From NCBI GenBank assembly GCA_016927115.1, contig JAFGNH010000136.1, positions 1 to 54,110 of the forward strand: DNA of 54,110 nucleotides. The letters run 5' to 3'. Shown one piece after another: positions 25,130-36,126 of this stretch. The DNA comes from Anaerolineales bacterium. GTDB taxonomy: Bacteria; Chloroflexota; Anaerolineae; Anaerolineales; E44-bin32. The stretch's first letter is position 1, and the number at the start of each line of letters is the position of its first letter. A model generated the notes under the pieces. The model worked only from the letters and a program-made list of their open reading frames with translations, did not search any database and was not told the DNA's origin. A program made the position numbers and the translations under genes.

Positions 25130-25645
25130 TTATTCCTTTGAATACCGCTTGCGGCGATTGATCTCATCAAAGTTAAAACTGAACTGGACTTCTTCATATC
25201 CCAATGGATAATCCTTGCGCAGCGGATGTCCGACCCAATCCTGCGGCATAAGGATCCGGCGTAAATCCGGATGATTCCTGAAAAAGATACCGAACATATC
25301 CCAAACTTCCCGCTCATGCCAGTTTGCATTAGGGTAAACTTCAGTGATTGAAGCCAGCTCTTCACTTTCCCTCAGAAAAACCTCCAGCCTGAGAAGATCG
25401 GGCTGTGAACTGTTCATCAACTCATACACAAGCTTGAATCGCGGGGAATCGGGAAAATAGTCAACCGCTGTCAGCGCTGCCAGAAAGTCGAATTTGCCCG
25501 GCCCTTCCTTGAGACACCGGCAGGTATCCACAATTCCATCTGGTGCGATCTCGAAGGCCATTGAATCACGGAAGGTGGTTTCCTTCCGGATGTGCTGCCC
25601 TGCCTTTTCGCGCAGATCCTGTATTCCTGCTTCAATTGGTTTCAT
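25130..25645 (-). CDS. nuoC: NADH-quinone oxidoreductase subunit C
   Basis: 171 aa, 30-kDa-type peripheral subunit that stabilises the Q-module. Signature: PNANWHEREVWDMFGIFFRNHPDLRRILMPQDWVGHPLRKDYPL. The ATG at 25645 is preceded by GGATGGATC; another ATG six codons upstream (25663) has no ribosome binding site. The C-terminal INRRKRYSKE tail is short. Confidence 0.95.
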   Translation of the reverse strand: MKPIEAGIQDLREKAGQHIRKETTFRDSMAFEIAPDGIVDTCRCLKEGPGKFDFLAALTAVDYFPDSPRFKLVYELMNSSQPDLLRLEVFLRESEELASITEVYPNANWHEREVWDMFGIFFRNHPDLRRILMPQDWVGHPLRKDYPLGYEEVQFSFNFDEINRRKRYSKE

Positions 25646-25693
25646 TAAGATCCATCCATCCAAAGGATTCGACAGGAGCGTAAACGTTTGAAA

Positions 25694-26176
25694 TCAAGCC
25701 CATCGATCCAGCTTTGTATTCATCACCTTATCGTGCAGGGTCATTATCCCATGCAGCAGTGCTTCAGGCCGTGGTGGGCAGCCGGCAATATACACATCCA
25801 CCGGCATAATCTCGTCGACACCCGGCACCACTGCATAGTTATTGAAGATACCGCCACATGAACAGCAGTCGCCCATGGCAATCACATACTTGGGGTCCGG
25901 CATCTGGTCATACAACCGGCGCAGCACCGGTGCCATCTTTCGGGTAACTCTGCCGGCTACTATCAACAGATCAGACTGGCGCGGGCTGGGGCGCATAATT
26001 TCCATCCCGAAGCGACTCATATCGTAATCGGAGCATTGGGTGGACATCATCTCAATCGCACAGCATGCAAGGCCTGATGCAAGCGGCCACATGGAACGTT
26101 TGCGCGCCCAGTTAACTGCCTGCTCCAGCGTTGTCGTGATAAATCCCAGATTTCCCAGCTTCTGTTCTATTCCCAT
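25694..26176 (-). CDS. nuoB: NADH-quinone oxidoreductase subunit B
   Basis: 160 aa. Carries the terminal cluster N2 that reduces quinone; ligands are the tandem cysteines in [11 protein letters not shown], the one in GDCCSCGG and the one in [12 protein letters not shown]. The ATG at 26176 overlaps the nuoA stop and gives the family-typical MGIEQKLG start; an ATG at 26197 is possible. Confidence 0.96.
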   Translation of the reverse strand: MGIEQKLGNLGFITTTLEQAVNWARKRSMWPLASGLACCAIEMMSTQCSDYDMSRFGMEIMRPSPRQSDLLIVAGRVTRKMAPVLRRLYDQMPDPKYVIAMGDCCSCGGIFNNYAVVPGVDEIMPVDVYIAGCPPRPEALLHGIMTLHDKVMNTKLDRWA

Positions 26177-26523
26177 TCCAGAGCCCCAACTTTCCATGCA
26201 TAAATAAGCCCAACGAGCAGGATAGTGACGAAAATACCCATACTGAGAATCCCCCCCATCCCCAGCTCACGCAGAATTACTGCCCATGGGACCATAAAAA
26301 TGATCTCAATATCAAACAGAATGAATAAAACTGTAATCAGATAAAAATGGACCGGCATCTGTCGCTGCCCGGGGCCATAGGGCCGCATGCCGGATTCATA
26401 CGGCTCTCCCTTGCGCGGGACATAACGCTTTGGTCCAAAGAGGTTGCCAATAATGATAATGAGAAAAGCAAGAATTATTGCGAGGGTAATCAATACTGCG
26501 ATCGGTAAATATTCGCGTGGCAT
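26167..26523 (-). CDS. nuoA: NADH-quinone oxidoreductase subunit A
   Basis: 118 aa, three helices, the normal size. The conserved loop [23 protein letters not shown] follows helix 1, and [16 protein letters not shown] carries the membrane acidic residues. The ATG at 26523 has GAGG five bases upstream (GAGGTGGTT); the frame extends to a TTG at 26571 without support. First gene of the 14-gene operon, with a promoter about 150 bases upstream. Confidence 0.96.
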   Translation of the reverse strand: MPREYLPIAVLITLAIILAFLIIIIGNLFGPKRYVPRKGEPYESGMRPYGPGQRQMPVHFYLITVLFILFDIEIIFMVPWAVILRELGMGGILSMGIFVTILLVGLIYAWKVGALEWE

Positions 26524-26672
26524 AACCACCTCATTACAGAGTAATAACCCGATATCGTTCGGGAGCTGCAACTATCAGATTCTGCAGGAAACGCATCACA
26601 ATGTCAAATTATTTTCTACACAAGACCATCTGCGTTAAGACACCCTTCGCAGACAATGGTACAGACAACCCA

Positions 26673-26701
26673 ATGTAATCCAATGAAGTGGATTTTGTCA
26701 A
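26673..26701 (-). promoter_or_regulatory. Promoter of the nuo operon
   Basis: On the minus strand consensus TTGACA (26696-26701), a 17-bp spacer and TTACAT (26673-26678). The boxes lie just after the rpoD stop, giving nuoA-N its own promoter with a leader of about 140 bases. Confidence 0.75.
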
Positions 26702-26706
26702 CCCGT

Positions 26707-28257
26707 TCAGGAAAGGTAATCGCGCAGATGACGACTCCGTGTAGGATGGCGCAGTTTCCTGAGCGCTTTGGCTTCAATCTGACGGATCCGCTCCCTCGTT
26801 ACATTAAAATACCGCCCTACTTCTTCTAATGTGTAATCCTTGCCATCCAGCAGGCCAAAGCGCATTTCGAGCACCTGACGTTCGCGCTCTGTCAGCACAG
26901 AAAGAGCATTCTGCACCTGCTCTTTTAAAAGCTCCCGCGCAGCTGCATCGACAGGTTCTGGCATCGACTCGTCCTCAATAAAATCACCCAGCTGGCTGGA
27001 ATCCTCGGTTCCCACTGGAGTCTCCAGGGACATGGGCTCCTGTGCAACCCGGATTATTCGCCGGACTTTCGCCGCAGCTCTGCTCAGCTTCCGCTCCAGC
27101 ACAGGATCCAGGACACCCTCCGCCTTCATTACAGCCCGCACAGCCTGGATATCTTCTTCTTCCATCAGATCCATTTCGAGTGCCAGCTCTTCCGAAGTTG
27201 GTTCTCGGCCCAGTTTCTGTACCATCCGCCTTTGAATCCGCATCAGGCGGTTGATTGTTTCCACCATATGAACGGGGATGCGGATAGTCCGCGCCTGATC
27301 CGCTATTGCCCGGCTGATTGCCTGTCGGATCCACCAGGTGGCATAGGTGCTGAACTTGTACCCTTTGGCTGGATCGAATTTCTCCACAGCTCGCAGCAGG
27401 CCGATGTTGCCTTCCTGGATCAGATCAAGAAAAGCGATCCCCCTGCCCATATAACGCTTCGCCACACTGACAACCAGACGCAGATTCGCCCGGATCAGCG
27501 CAGCCTGTGCTTCTTCAGCACGTTCATGAATGGTCTCAACCTCAAGATCCAGATACTCATTTTGTTCCAGCCAGCGGTACAATGTCCGCCGGATGGGTAA
27601 TTTCTTCCCCTCAGTAAAACGCTCTGACAGACGTTCCTGGACATCCGCAGGCAGGAGATAGATTAAAGTGAACAGATCTATTGCCTCTCGGGCAATCCCC
27701 TCCCAATCAGAATTCATCCCCCACAGGTCGTTATCCAGCCAATTTCGCAGATAGGAAGGCTTGTTGCCTTCCCATGTGATCCGGAGCTGACGTGCTTCAG
27801 CCACAATGAATTCCATCTCAGGTGAAGTTTTATTAAGCTTCCGGATATTAGATTCTATTGATTTCCAGCTTGATAGCACTGATGTATAGATCGAATCATA
27901 CGCGCTGCAGAGTACTTCCTCGTTTGTTTCACATGCTTTTACCCCGGCAACGATTAGCTCGAATGTCTTGTTTGCCTGCATCTGAACAGCAAGCCAGAGT
28001 TCTTGATCAGGACTGAGCAGTTCCACCCGGCCAATCTCTTTAAGATACAACCTGACCGGATCATCTGAAAGGTCCATCGCGAAGAGCAGAGGATCTATCG
28101 CAACGTCCTCAATATCTTCGGTGCTTTCATCACTGTCCTGGGAAGATTCCTCTTCTGGTTCGGAAATCTCGTCGGTTTTTTCAGCATTTTCCAGGGGAGG
28201 ATCGTCAAATATCTCCTCATCAGGTTGTTCAGGCTTTCTATTCTTTCGTTCAGCCAT
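26707..28257 (-). CDS. rpoD: Primary RNA polymerase sigma factor (sigma-70)
   Basis: 516 aa. After an acidic N-terminus, region 1.2 ([21 protein letters not shown]), region 2 ([37 protein letters not shown], then [29 protein letters not shown]), region 3 ([27 protein letters not shown]) and region 4 ([31 protein letters not shown]) are all present. It directs core polymerase to housekeeping promoters, several of which in this window match its consensus. AGAGGAA precedes the ATG. It starts nine bases after the dnaG stop. Confidence 0.97.
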   Translation of the reverse strand: MAERKNRKPEQPDEEIFDDPPLENAEKTDEISEPEEESSQDSDESTEDIEDVAIDPLLFAMDLSDDPVRLYLKEIGRVELLSPDQELWLAVQMQANKTFELIVAGVKACETNEEVLCSAYDSIYTSVLSSWKSIESNIRKLNKTSPEMEFIVAEARQLRITWEGNKPSYLRNWLDNDLWGMNSDWEGIAREAIDLFTLIYLLPADVQERLSERFTEGKKLPIRRTLYRWLEQNEYLDLEVETIHERAEEAQAALIRANLRLVVSVAKRYMGRGIAFLDLIQEGNIGLLRAVEKFDPAKGYKFSTYATWWIRQAISRAIADQARTIRIPVHMVETINRLMRIQRRMVQKLGREPTSEELALEMDLMEEEDIQAVRAVMKAEGVLDPVLERKLSRAAAKVRRIIRVAQEPMSLETPVGTEDSSQLGDFIEDESMPEPVDAAARELLKEQVQNALSVLTERERQVLEMRFGLLDGKDYTLEEVGRYFNVTRERIRQIEAKALRKLRHPTRSRHLRDYLS

Positions 28258-28266
28258 GATTCCTCT

Positions 28267-30207
28267 CTATCTCTCGGAAACCATTCCATCTTGCATCATT
28301 CCGTTCCTTTGCGCAAGTGCTACATCAAGGCGCTTCTTCCCTGAAAGCAGGGTTTGAATTTCTTTAAGTAAATCCCTGGTCGGTGTTTGTTGTACGCCTT
28401 CTCCATCTGAGACCGTGCCTGAATCTTCAGTTGGCTGTTCCAGCTTAAATTTTATCGCATCGAGTCTTGTTTTGAGATTCTTCTGGCGAATCATCAGAAA
28501 GGAAAACAGGGCTTCCTCCCGCATCTGTGGAAGATCGAGTTCATCCTCAGAGATCGCATCACGAAGCGCTGCTGCAGCCTCCGCCACATCTGTATCCAGC
28601 CTATCCCACACCCTCTCATCCAGACCCTGATCCTGATGCCGGGCAGCTTCTATTACCTGAGAAGCAATCATTTGCCGGTCTGTCCCCATAAAATCCCCCG
28701 GAGAGACATCTTCAAGGTCAAGGGCTCGTAGACGGTTATTAATCATAGTGAGTAGTTCCGGCTGCCGCAAGAACAGGCCCAGGCAGAAATCTTCCTGTGC
28801 AGAACGTTTTCCGGAGAAACGGTGTACTTGTCCCGCCCTCGCTTGAGCTGTACGCAGGTTGCCCGCCAGCCGGCCGCGGCTGGATCCGATCAGGCTGCGT
28901 TCATCGATCTGCAGCTTGCGTGCAATCATCTGCCGGTAGGCTTCTCGCTCCACCCGGTCTGACACATCCTCAATCAGCGGTATCATCTCCGCAGCCACCT
29001 GTGCTTTCACCTTGGGATCTTCCAGATTGAGGTCTTTTGTTACCACCTGGAACACATAACTGACGACCGGTAGTGCAGATTCCAGCAGTGCAGGCCAGGC
29101 CTCGCGCGATTCCGCCACCAGTTCGTCGGGATCAACACCATCAGGCAGAGCCGCCACGCGTATTTCCGCATCGAGGCGGCTTTCATAGCGCAGAAGTCCT
29201 TTTACTGTAAAAACCGGCTCAACCTCTCTATCCATGGATTCACGTGCCAGCGATAAACCCCGCAGAGTGCCTTTGTCTCCGGCCGCATCGGCATCCAGCG
29301 CCAGAACTATCCGGCGCGAATAGCGCTTCAGCGTTCGCATATGGAACTCATTTAAGGCAGTTCCCATCGGGGAAACTGCATTCATAAAGCCTGCCTGGTA
29401 CAGGCCGATCACGTCGAGATATCCTTCGACAATAACGGCCTGATCCTGTTTGCGGATTTCTTTTCTCGCTTTATCCAGGCCATACAGGATACGTCCTTTA
29501 TCAAACAACTGGTTCTGGGGAGAATTCAGATATTTGGGCAGCTGGTCCTTATCCAGGCTGCGTGCCCCAAAGCCGGCGATACGGCCGCGCCCATCCCGTA
29601 TGGGGATCATAACCCTGTGCCGAAAGCGGTCGTAGCAGCCGCCGCTGTCACGTTCAGAAACAACACCGGCACGGGTCATTTCATCCGGCGAGTAACCTTT
29701 CTCGCGGAGATAATTCATGGCAGCATCCCAGGATTCCGGTGCATAACCCAGTTCAAAGTCAGCGATGGTCTGATCAAGGAGGTCTCGTCCCTGTAGATAA
29801 ACAAGTGCCTTCTGACCAGCGGGTGTATGCAACATCTGGTCACGGTAGAATGTGATCAGTGTTTCAAGCAGACTGCGCAGACGTTCATTTACCTCATCCT
29901 GTGCTTCTTCCGCCTCAGTGTGCGGCCGCAGTTCCACACCTGCCCTCTCTGCCAGCCTGGCCAGTGCTTCAGGGAAATCCCAGCCCTCTTTCTGCATGAC
30001 AAACTTGAAAATATCGCCACCATCATTACAAGCGCCAAAACAACGCCATGTTCCTGTTTCGGGAAAAACAACAAAAGCCGGCGTACGGGTATTGTGGTGG
30101 AAAGGGCAAAAACCGGTGTAATTCTTTCCGGTTTTACGCAGTTTAACCGTCTCGCCGATAATTTCGACGGCATCCAGGCGGTCTTTGATTTCATCAATAA
30201 CTGTCAT
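28267..30207 (-). CDS. dnaG: DNA primase
   Basis: 646 aa. The CHC2 zinc finger (CPFHHNTRTPAFVVF then CFGACNDGGDIFKFV) recognises template; the Toprim catalytic core has VIVEGYLDVIGLYQAGF and LALDADAAGDKG. The C-terminal part contacts the replicative helicase. It synthesises RNA primers for replication. ATG 30207 (after GAGGTTTCGA) gives MTVIDEIKDRLDAVEII, the usual start. Neighbours glyQS and rpoD match the conserved order found in Firmicutes. Confidence 0.97.
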   Translation of the reverse strand: MTVIDEIKDRLDAVEIIGETVKLRKTGKNYTGFCPFHHNTRTPAFVVFPETGTWRCFGACNDGGDIFKFVMQKEGWDFPEALARLAERAGVELRPHTEAEEAQDEVNERLRSLLETLITFYRDQMLHTPAGQKALVYLQGRDLLDQTIADFELGYAPESWDAAMNYLREKGYSPDEMTRAGVVSERDSGGCYDRFRHRVMIPIRDGRGRIAGFGARSLDKDQLPKYLNSPQNQLFDKGRILYGLDKARKEIRKQDQAVIVEGYLDVIGLYQAGFMNAVSPMGTALNEFHMRTLKRYSRRIVLALDADAAGDKGTLRGLSLARESMDREVEPVFTVKGLLRYESRLDAEIRVAALPDGVDPDELVAESREAWPALLESALPVVSYVFQVVTKDLNLEDPKVKAQVAAEMIPLIEDVSDRVEREAYRQMIARKLQIDERSLIGSSRGRLAGNLRTAQARAGQVHRFSGKRSAQEDFCLGLFLRQPELLTMINNRLRALDLEDVSPGDFMGTDRQMIASQVIEAARHQDQGLDERVWDRLDTDVAEAAAALRDAISEDELDLPQMREEALFSFLMIRQKNLKTRLDAIKFKLEQPTEDSGTVSDGEGVQQTPTRDLLKEIQTLLSGKKRLDVALAQRNGMMQDGMVSER

Positions 30208-30279
30208 TCGAAACCTCACCACCCGACGATACGAGTGCGTGAACTATTTGGATCCGGTTTGCCCGTGTGGTCACGCAGC

Positions 30280-33200
30280 TCAGAAACCCTCTACTTGGGA
30301 AAGATCAGCTACACCGTCCGCCAGGGATACTATCCGCTGCAGCAGTGCCAGACGATTTTGCCGAACATTATCTTCCTCAGACATAACCAGTACATCATCA
30401 AAAAATCTGGTAATCGATGGCTCAAGTTCCCGCAGGGCAGTGAGTAAACCTCCAGCGGTGTGCGGTTCCGGATACCCGGCCAGAGACTTTTCCAATGCCC
30501 GGGCAAGGTCTTTTTCCGCTTCTTCCTGAAGGTGCTCTGGCGAGAAGTCCAGGTCCTCTTCAAGGCTGCGGGTAATACGGGCACAGCGAGCGTATGCCTG
30601 CAGAAGTACAGGCCACTCTTTATGGCTTACAGCCCCGGACAATTGAACAACGGCCTTTGCAGCACTGCTTGGATTACTGCCCTGAACCGACAGAACTGCT
30701 TCGACCACATCGTGGGCAAACCCATCACCGAGCAGCAGCGCCCGCTGCCGTGCTGAGATGAATGCCTGGCAGTCCGCCTTCACAACGTCTGACACCTGCA
30801 CAGGGAGTGTTTCTGCCGCCATATCGATCAGCGGTTTCAAATCGAAATCAAGATTCTTCCCCACTAGGATCTGGATAAGGCCGATTGCCGTTCGGCGCAG
30901 GGCATAGGGGTCACGTGCACCACTCGGCTGCAGTCCGACAGCGAATAAACCAACCAGCGTGTCCAATCGATCTGCCAATCCCAGTACCACGGCGCCGGTG
31001 CTTTCCGGCAGAACATCACCTGCGGAGCGCGGCAGGTAGTACTCATAAAGCATCCCTGCCACTTCCGCCTCTTCGCCGCTATGCAATGCGTATTCCCTGC
31101 CCATTACTCCCTGCAGCGATGTCATCTCAACTACCATTTCAGATGCAAGATCTGCTTTGCAAAGCCGGGCGGCACGCATTATTAATTCCCGTGTTTCAGG
31201 CGGCACGTTCAGTATACCGGCGAATTGTTCTGCCAATCTTTCAACCCGGCTGGATTTATCTAACATCGAACCAAGGTCCGCTTGAAATGTCAGTCTCTCC
31301 AGTAAAGGAACAAAGTCCTCCAATTTCAGTTTCTGATCGCGGTGTATGAAGTACGCGGCATCAGCGAACCTGGCTCGAATCACCTGTTCATTCCCGTCAA
31401 CAACGACATCTTTTCCCTCTTCATCGCCGTTTCGAACAGTGATGAAATATGGCAGAAGTTTTTCGTCCTTGATGACCGGGAAATAGCGCTGATGTTTCTT
31501 CATAACCGAAATCAGCACTTCCCTGGGTAATTCGAGGTATTTTTCCTCAAACCTGCCCCGCATGGCAGTCGGGCTTTCTACCAGGTTACCAACCTCATAA
31601 AGCAGGTCCGGATCATGAGGTATTTCTCCGCCCACCTCTTCTGCCAGAGCTGCTACCTGTGAGAGAATAAGCTTCCTGCGTTCCGATTGATCAAGAATGA
31701 TGCCCTGCTCCTGCAAAATTTCTGCGTAATGAGTTGGGTTTTTCACCTCAACTGTTTCCGGTGTGTAAAATCGAAGGCCGCGGGTGATCCGGCCGGACTG
31801 CAGGCCGGCATAGTTAAAAGGCACAGCATCATTACCAAGCAGCGCCAGCAGCCACCGTATTGGTCGTGAGAAGGAGACGCCGGAAGCATTCCAGCGCATC
31901 GAACGGTCAAAGTGCAATTTTTCTATGCAGAGTGGCAGCAGTTCCTGGAGAACAGCCACAGCTGTCCTGCCGGCCTGGTGCACCTCAGCAACAACATAGG
32001 AACCCCCATTGATTTCTGCCATTCGCAGCTGCTCCACACTGATCCCCTGACTGCGTGCGAAACCTTCAGCTGCTCTGGTCGGCTTCTGATCGGCATCATA
32101 GGCTCTGTCCACCGGTGGGCCCTTTACTACCTGCACCTCATCCCGCTGCCGGCCGGCCAGCTCGTTTACCATGGCAACCAGGCGCCGGGGTGTGCCACTG
32201 ACCTTCAGAGCACCATAGTCCAGGCGGGCCTCCTGCAGCTGTTCAACGAGAAGGCGTTCCAGTTGGCCAATCGCAGAACCGAGGTCGCTCACTGGAAGTT
32301 CTTCCGTTCCTATTTCAAATAAAAGATCTGCGGGGCTGGTGGATATAGAGGAGGCAGAAAACCCGGCTGGGACAGGAGCTGCTGCTTCATCCGAAACTGC
32401 CGATGCTTCTTTGAGCCATGGGAATTCGAGTCTCTGTCGCTGTTCGAGGTATGCTTCTGCGACTCCGCAGGAAAGGTCCCGCATACGGGAAAACAGTGCC
32501 GCTCGTTCCGTCACACCCACGGCGCCACGTGTATCCAGAATGTTAAATGTCTGAGAACACTTGAGCACATAGTCGTGTGCCGGCAGGATCAAACCAGCCT
32601 GCAGCGCTGACCCGGCCTCAGCTTCATACGCATCGAACATCAGCCACAACCGGTCCACATCGGCCAGTTCAAAATAGTATTTACTGTGCTCCTGTTCGCC
32701 CTGAAGATTCAGATCGCCATATGTGTATTGATCGTTCCACTGGATTTCCGTGAACCAATTGACCTTCTGCAGCGCCATCAGGATCCGCTCCAGGCCATAG
32801 GTGATCTCCACCGAAACCGGGTCAAGCACGATGCCGCCTGCCTGCTGGAAATAGGTAAACTGGGTGATCTCCTGACCATCGAGCCACACTTCCCAGCCCA
32901 AACCCCATGCTCCCAGCGCCGGGGATTCCCAGTTGTCTTCAACAAAACGAAGGTCATGTTCCGCAGGATCAATTCCCAGGGCAACAAGGGATTTGAGGTA
33001 GATTTCCTGTGGATTTCCTGGATCCGGTTTCAGGATGACCTGGAACTGGTAATGTTGCTGCATCCGGTTTGGATTTTCGCCATAACGGCCATCATCAGGG
33101 CGGATGGAAGGCTCCACATATGCCACTTTCCACGGTTCTGGTCCCAGAACCCTCAGCGCAGTGGCGGGATTCATCGTACCGGCTCCCACCTGTGTATAGT

Positions 33201-33285
33201 AAGGTTGCCAGATCACACAACCCTGATCAGCCCAATATGACTGCAGCTGCATGATGATTGATTGTAAAAAAAGTAAATGTTTCAT
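30280..33285 (-). CDS. glyQS: Glycine--tRNA ligase, alpha and beta subunits fused
   Basis: 1001 aa. About residues 1-295 are a complete alpha subunit, the class II catalytic part ([71 protein letters not shown]). A low-complexity linker (about 296-320, Ala/Ser/Pro-rich) joins it to a beta subunit (from [46 protein letters not shown]-like and anticodon-binding C-terminal regions). The tetrameric alpha2beta2 enzyme of most bacteria is thus a single chain, as known from chlamydiae and some others. AAGGAAC precedes the ATG. No T-box leader is visible. Confidence 0.97.
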   Translation of the reverse strand: MKHLLFLQSIIMQLQSYWADQGCVIWQPYYTQVGAGTMNPATALRVLGPEPWKVAYVEPSIRPDDGRYGENPNRMQQHYQFQVILKPDPGNPQEIYLKSLVALGIDPAEHDLRFVEDNWESPALGAWGLGWEVWLDGQEITQFTYFQQAGGIVLDPVSVEITYGLERILMALQKVNWFTEIQWNDQYTYGDLNLQGEQEHSKYYFELADVDRLWLMFDAYEAEAGSALQAGLILPAHDYVLKCSQTFNILDTRGAVGVTERAALFSRMRDLSCGVAEAYLEQRQRLEFPWLKEASAVSDEAAAPVPAGFSASSISTSPADLLFEIGTEELPVSDLGSAIGQLERLLVEQLQEARLDYGALKVSGTPRRLVAMVNELAGRQRDEVQVVKGPPVDRAYDADQKPTRAAEGFARSQGISVEQLRMAEINGGSYVVAEVHQAGRTAVAVLQELLPLCIEKLHFDRSMRWNASGVSFSRPIRWLLALLGNDAVPFNYAGLQSGRITRGLRFYTPETVEVKNPTHYAEILQEQGIILDQSERRKLILSQVAALAEEVGGEIPHDPDLLYEVGNLVESPTAMRGRFEEKYLELPREVLISVMKKHQRYFPVIKDEKLLPYFITVRNGDEEGKDVVVDGNEQVIRARFADAAYFIHRDQKLKLEDFVPLLERLTFQADLGSMLDKSSRVERLAEQFAGILNVPPETRELIMRAARLCKADLASEMVVEMTSLQGVMGREYALHSGEEAEVAGMLYEYYLPRSAGDVLPESTGAVVLGLADRLDTLVGLFAVGLQPSGARDPYALRRTAIGLIQILVGKNLDFDLKPLIDMAAETLPVQVSDVVKADCQAFISARQRALLLGDGFAHDVVEAVLSVQGSNPSSAAKAVVQLSGAVSHKEWPVLLQAYARCARITRSLEEDLDFSPEHLQEEAEKDLARALEKSLAGYPEPHTAGGLLTALRELEPSITRFFDDVLVMSEEDNVRQNRLALLQRIVSLADGVADLSQVEGF

Positions 33286-33318
33286 AGATACGTGTTCCTT
33301 CTCAATTCCCGGGAAAAA

Positions 33319-34134
33319 TCAATCCCGAATTAGGAGCGTTTCACTCTGTTGATAAGCAAGTTTTCTTTTTTGTTTGAGTTTCTCTACCTGCCGGATAAAG
33401 GCCGGAGTATTCAATCTTCGTTCAAGGAGAGTATTAAAATACGTCTCCAACAGCAGTTCAAGTTCTGCCAATGTTTTTTCATTCAACTTCAGTCCCGCGA
33501 TCTTATGGAACGGTTCCCGTTGAAAGTAGCGCAGCACTTTCAGTGCAGAAAGCGAGACTGGCAGAGCATCCGCCCTATGCTTTCCGCAGGCAGGGCAAAG
33601 CACTCCGCCATCCTGTACAGAGAAGAATTGATCCTGCGGCTGGATTTCTTCCCCACAACCCACACATTGGAACAGAGATGGGCGGAAACCAGCTGCGTCC
33701 AGCAGTTCCAATTCAAAATAACGCAGAACCATGCCTGGATCAATGTCCTCTTCCAACCTCTCAAGGGTATGGCGGAGCAGCAAGTATAAGTTGTGCGATT
33801 CACTCTCTTCGACTGTAAAGCGATCAAGTGCCTCGGCAGCATAAGAAGCACATCCAAACCGAACCAAATCACTGCCCCTGGAAGAAAAAACCCAGCGTGA
33901 CTCTGCCTGGGTGACCAGATCCAGGTTTCGGCCACGCGCAACCATAAGATCTACCCGGGTAAAAGGTTCCAGGTGTCCGGCTTTCCGTGAGGATGGCCGT
34001 CGAGCACCTTTGGCGAGCAGGCGGATTTTGCCATACTCCGGGGTCAAAACCGTAAGGATTCGATCGGCTTCGCCAAAATCCTGGCGCCGTAAAATGATCG
34101 CTTCAGTTCGATAAACACGCTCGCGGCCAGTCAT
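33319..34134 (-). CDS. recO: DNA repair protein RecO
   Basis: 271 aa. The N-terminal OB fold (YRTEAIILRRQDFGEADRILTVLTPEYGKIRLLAKGARRPSSRKAGHLEPF) binds DNA; the C-terminal domain has a zinc site, CVGCGEE and CPACGKH. RecO loads RecA with RecR and anneals strands during recombinational repair. The ATG has no ribosome binding site, but a TGGTATAAT extended -10 ends five bases before it, so the mRNA is probably leaderless. glyQS follows after 33 bases. Confidence 0.95.
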   Translation of the reverse strand: MTGRERVYRTEAIILRRQDFGEADRILTVLTPEYGKIRLLAKGARRPSSRKAGHLEPFTRVDLMVARGRNLDLVTQAESRWVFSSRGSDLVRFGCASYAAEALDRFTVEESESHNLYLLLRHTLERLEEDIDPGMVLRYFELELLDAAGFRPSLFQCVGCGEEIQPQDQFFSVQDGGVLCPACGKHRADALPVSLSALKVLRYFQREPFHKIAGLKLNEKTLAELELLLETYFNTLLERRLNTPAFIRQVEKLKQKRKLAYQQSETLLIRD

Positions 34135-34139
34135 ACCGC

Positions 34140-34148
34140 ATTATACCA
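34140..34148 (-). promoter_or_regulatory. Extended -10 promoter abutting the recO start codon
   Basis: Minus strand TGGTATAAT: consensus TATAAT (34140-34145) with the TGn extension (34146-34148). Only five bases separate it from the recO ATG (34132-34134), placing the expected transcription start at or within a base or two of the start codon. No good -35 box. Confidence 0.65.
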
Positions 34149-34173
34149 GCAGGGTTCTATCATAACTATCCCG

Positions 34174-34305
34174 GGGCAATCTTCCCGGGGTCTGTACGGG
34201 CAGGTTCCAGGGATCCTTTTACTGGATGGTTCGTTTGTTTCCATTAACCCCCGGTTTTCGAAAGAGTCTTTGGAAGCCGCCCACACCAGGGCAATCTTCC
34301 CGGGG
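34174..34305. repeat. 17-bp direct repeat pair
   Basis: GGGCAATCTTCCCGGGG occurs at 34174-34190 and again at 34289-34305. The left copy is embedded in a near-palindromic CCCGGGG...CCCGGGG context. A related core (GCAATCCTGCCC) is at 11692-11787. Confidence 0.85.
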
Positions 34306-34445
34306 TAAATTATTTTCAATCAATTGAACAGGGCCAAAAGATCCAAATGCAAAAACCGCCTTACCGCATAAAGGCAAAGGGTCTCAATTCAGTTAAACAA
34401 GTTGTTTACATATTCCCGGATTGCTGCGCGAAAAACACGCTCCGG

Positions 34446-34850
34446 TCAGGGAAGATCGCCGGGGCCAAAATAAGCGGGAAGGAGTTCCTTTACGGTTGTC
34501 TCAAGATCGATGGTCCCATCTGTTTTGGCGATAAAAACCTGCATATCTGGAGCAAATTCTGCCATTACCTGGCGGCAGGAACCGCACGGAGAACCACCAT
34601 TTTCTGTCACTACAGCTATGGCTGAGAATTTCCGCTCGCCCTCGCTGACTGCTTTGAAGATGGCAGTCCGCTCAGCACAGATGCTCACGGGATAGGCAGC
34701 GTTTTCAACATTAACCCCCGTAAAGATTTTGCCTGATTCTGTTAGAAGCGCTGCTCCGACCTTGTATTTTGAGTATGGAGTGTAAGCTGAAAGACGTGCC
34801 TGTTGTGCTGCCTGGAGAAGACTTTCACGCTGCTGAGATTCAATTGCCAT
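34446..34850 (-). CDS. cdd: Cytidine deaminase
   Basis: 134 aa, the small homotetrameric type. Catalytic glutamate and first zinc cysteine in SICAERTAIFKAV; the other two zinc cysteines in GGSPCGSCRQVMAEF. It deaminates cytidine and deoxycytidine to uridine forms for pyrimidine salvage. The start overlaps the stop of the CNNM/CorC-like gene by 11 bases, GGAG upstream within that gene. Confidence 0.96.
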   Translation of the reverse strand: MAIESQQRESLLQAAQQARLSAYTPYSKYKVGAALLTESGKIFTGVNVENAAYPVSICAERTAIFKAVSEGERKFSAIAVVTENGGSPCGSCRQVMAEFAPDMQVFIAKTDGTIDLETTVKELLPAYFGPGDLP

Positions 34851-36126
34851 TGGTATTCATCTCCTCTTCCACTTTTTCCACAATCTTAGCTCGAATCTTG
34901 CGAATTCTTCGTCCGGTAATTTGCTCAACCGTCAACTGCAGCCCCCCTGCCTCCACCGTTTCACCGCTGACGGGTACCTTCCCTAACCTGCCGTAAATGA
35001 ACCCGCCCAATGTTTCGCTTGTATCCTTAGGCAGATTCGCGCCGGTCAGCTGATTGACATCATCCAGATCAATACCACCGGTAAAGATAAACTCGTCTTG
35101 CGCGATCATCTGGAACGGGGTCTCCTCAGCATCATCGTACTCATCACGAATTTCGCCTACGATCTCCTCCACGATATCCTCCATGGTCACCACACCAGCA
35201 GTACCTCCGTATTCATCCACCACCACAGCCATATGGATACGCTTGGCCTGCAGTTCGGTAAGAAGATCATCAGCTTTTTTCGCTTCAGGAACAAAATACG
35301 CTTCGCGCAGCAGCTCTCCAACTGTCTGCAACTGCATACTTTTTTCCCATACAGCCAGCAGATCCTTGGAGTAGACCAGGCCGATAATGTTATCGATGCT
35401 GTCACGATACACCGGTGCCCGCGAGTATCCTGTTTTGAGGAACATTTCAGTCGCTTTTTGAAGCGTGGTGTTTTCATCAAAAGCCAGGATATCGATCCGG
35501 GGTACCATTACCTCCCGAACCAGTGTATTGGCGAGCCGGAAGATGGAGTAAATCATCGCTTTTTCATCTTCCTCAATGACTCCACCTTCTTCGCCGGCAT
35601 CAACCATGGTCATAATTTCCTCTTCGGTTACCAGCGAATAGGTGTGGTTCTTTTCTGTTCCAGCAATCATGGAGGAAAAGCGAAAGCTGATCCGCCCGGC
35701 TGGCAAGAAGATCGCCCTGATAACTGCTGCAAAGGGTGCTAACCAGAGTGCGCTCCGTTCCGGCGCCCGCAGGACAATTCCTTCAGCCGCCATCTCAACC
35801 ATACCAACAAGGGTGCCCGTGCCCAGCAGCAACAGCCACGCTTCAGCTGTGGATTCCGAGAGGAAAAATGGGGCGCCGACTTCAATCAGCACCATCCCGA
35901 GTATGATCAAACGAATGATTGAATGACTGGCCTTGACAGACAATATTAGATTGGTGGAATCATGTGCTATTCGTGCAGCCAGTGACGCGCCGCGCTCACC
36001 GGCTTCCTCCAACTGTCTCAGGGTTGTGGGATGACTGTTCAGATAGGCATTCTGAATTGCGACAGTGATTCCATTAAGAACGATCAGTACTATCAGCCAT
36101 ATATATGGTAGCGGTTGTTCAGTCAC
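34840..36126 (-). CDS. HlyC/CorC (CNNM) family transporter-like membrane protein
   Basis: 428 aa. An N-terminal DUF21/CNNM transmembrane domain (about residues 8-165), then a CBS pair (from [51 protein letters not shown] to [25 protein letters not shown]), then a CorC_HlyC C-terminal domain (about 345-420). Homologues are linked to Mg2+/Co2+ efflux or membrane sodium/magnesium transport; the true substrate is not shown here. The GTG start overlaps the glmU stop by eight bases, so glmU, this gene and cdd probably form one transcript. The historical hemolysin name is not informative. Confidence 0.9.
   Translation of the reverse strand: MTEQPLPYIWLIVLIVLNGITVAIQNAYLNSHPTTLRQLEEAGERGASLAARIAHDSTNLILSVKASHSIIRLIILGMVLIEVGAPFFLSESTAEAWLLLLGTGTLVGMVEMAAEGIVLRAPERSALWLAPFAAVIRAIFLPAGRISFRFSSMIAGTEKNHTYSLVTEEEIMTMVDAGEEGGVIEEDEKAMIYSIFRLANTLVREVMVPRIDILAFDENTTLQKATEMFLKTGYSRAPVYRDSIDNIIGLVYSKDLLAVWEKSMQLQTVGELLREAYFVPEAKKADDLLTELQAKRIHMAVVVDEYGGTAGVVTMEDIVEEIVGEIRDEYDDAEETPFQMIAQDEFIFTGGIDLDDVNQLTGANLPKDTSETLGGFIYGRLGKVPVSGETVEAGGLQLTVEQITGRRIRKIRAKIVEKVEEEMNTNGN

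Larger units (their letters stand above)
34135..34445. other. Gene-free region between recO and cdd with GC-rich repeats
   Basis: Where many Firmicutes carry era between cdd and recO, here there are 311 bases without a gene. It holds a 17-bp direct repeat, the recO promoter and a small hairpin GCCTT/AAGGC near 34360. Confidence 0.6.

Noticed and set aside
33286..33318. T-box leader for glyQS
   Set aside because: Only 33 bases separate recO from glyQS, too short for a T-box, and no specifier stem is visible.
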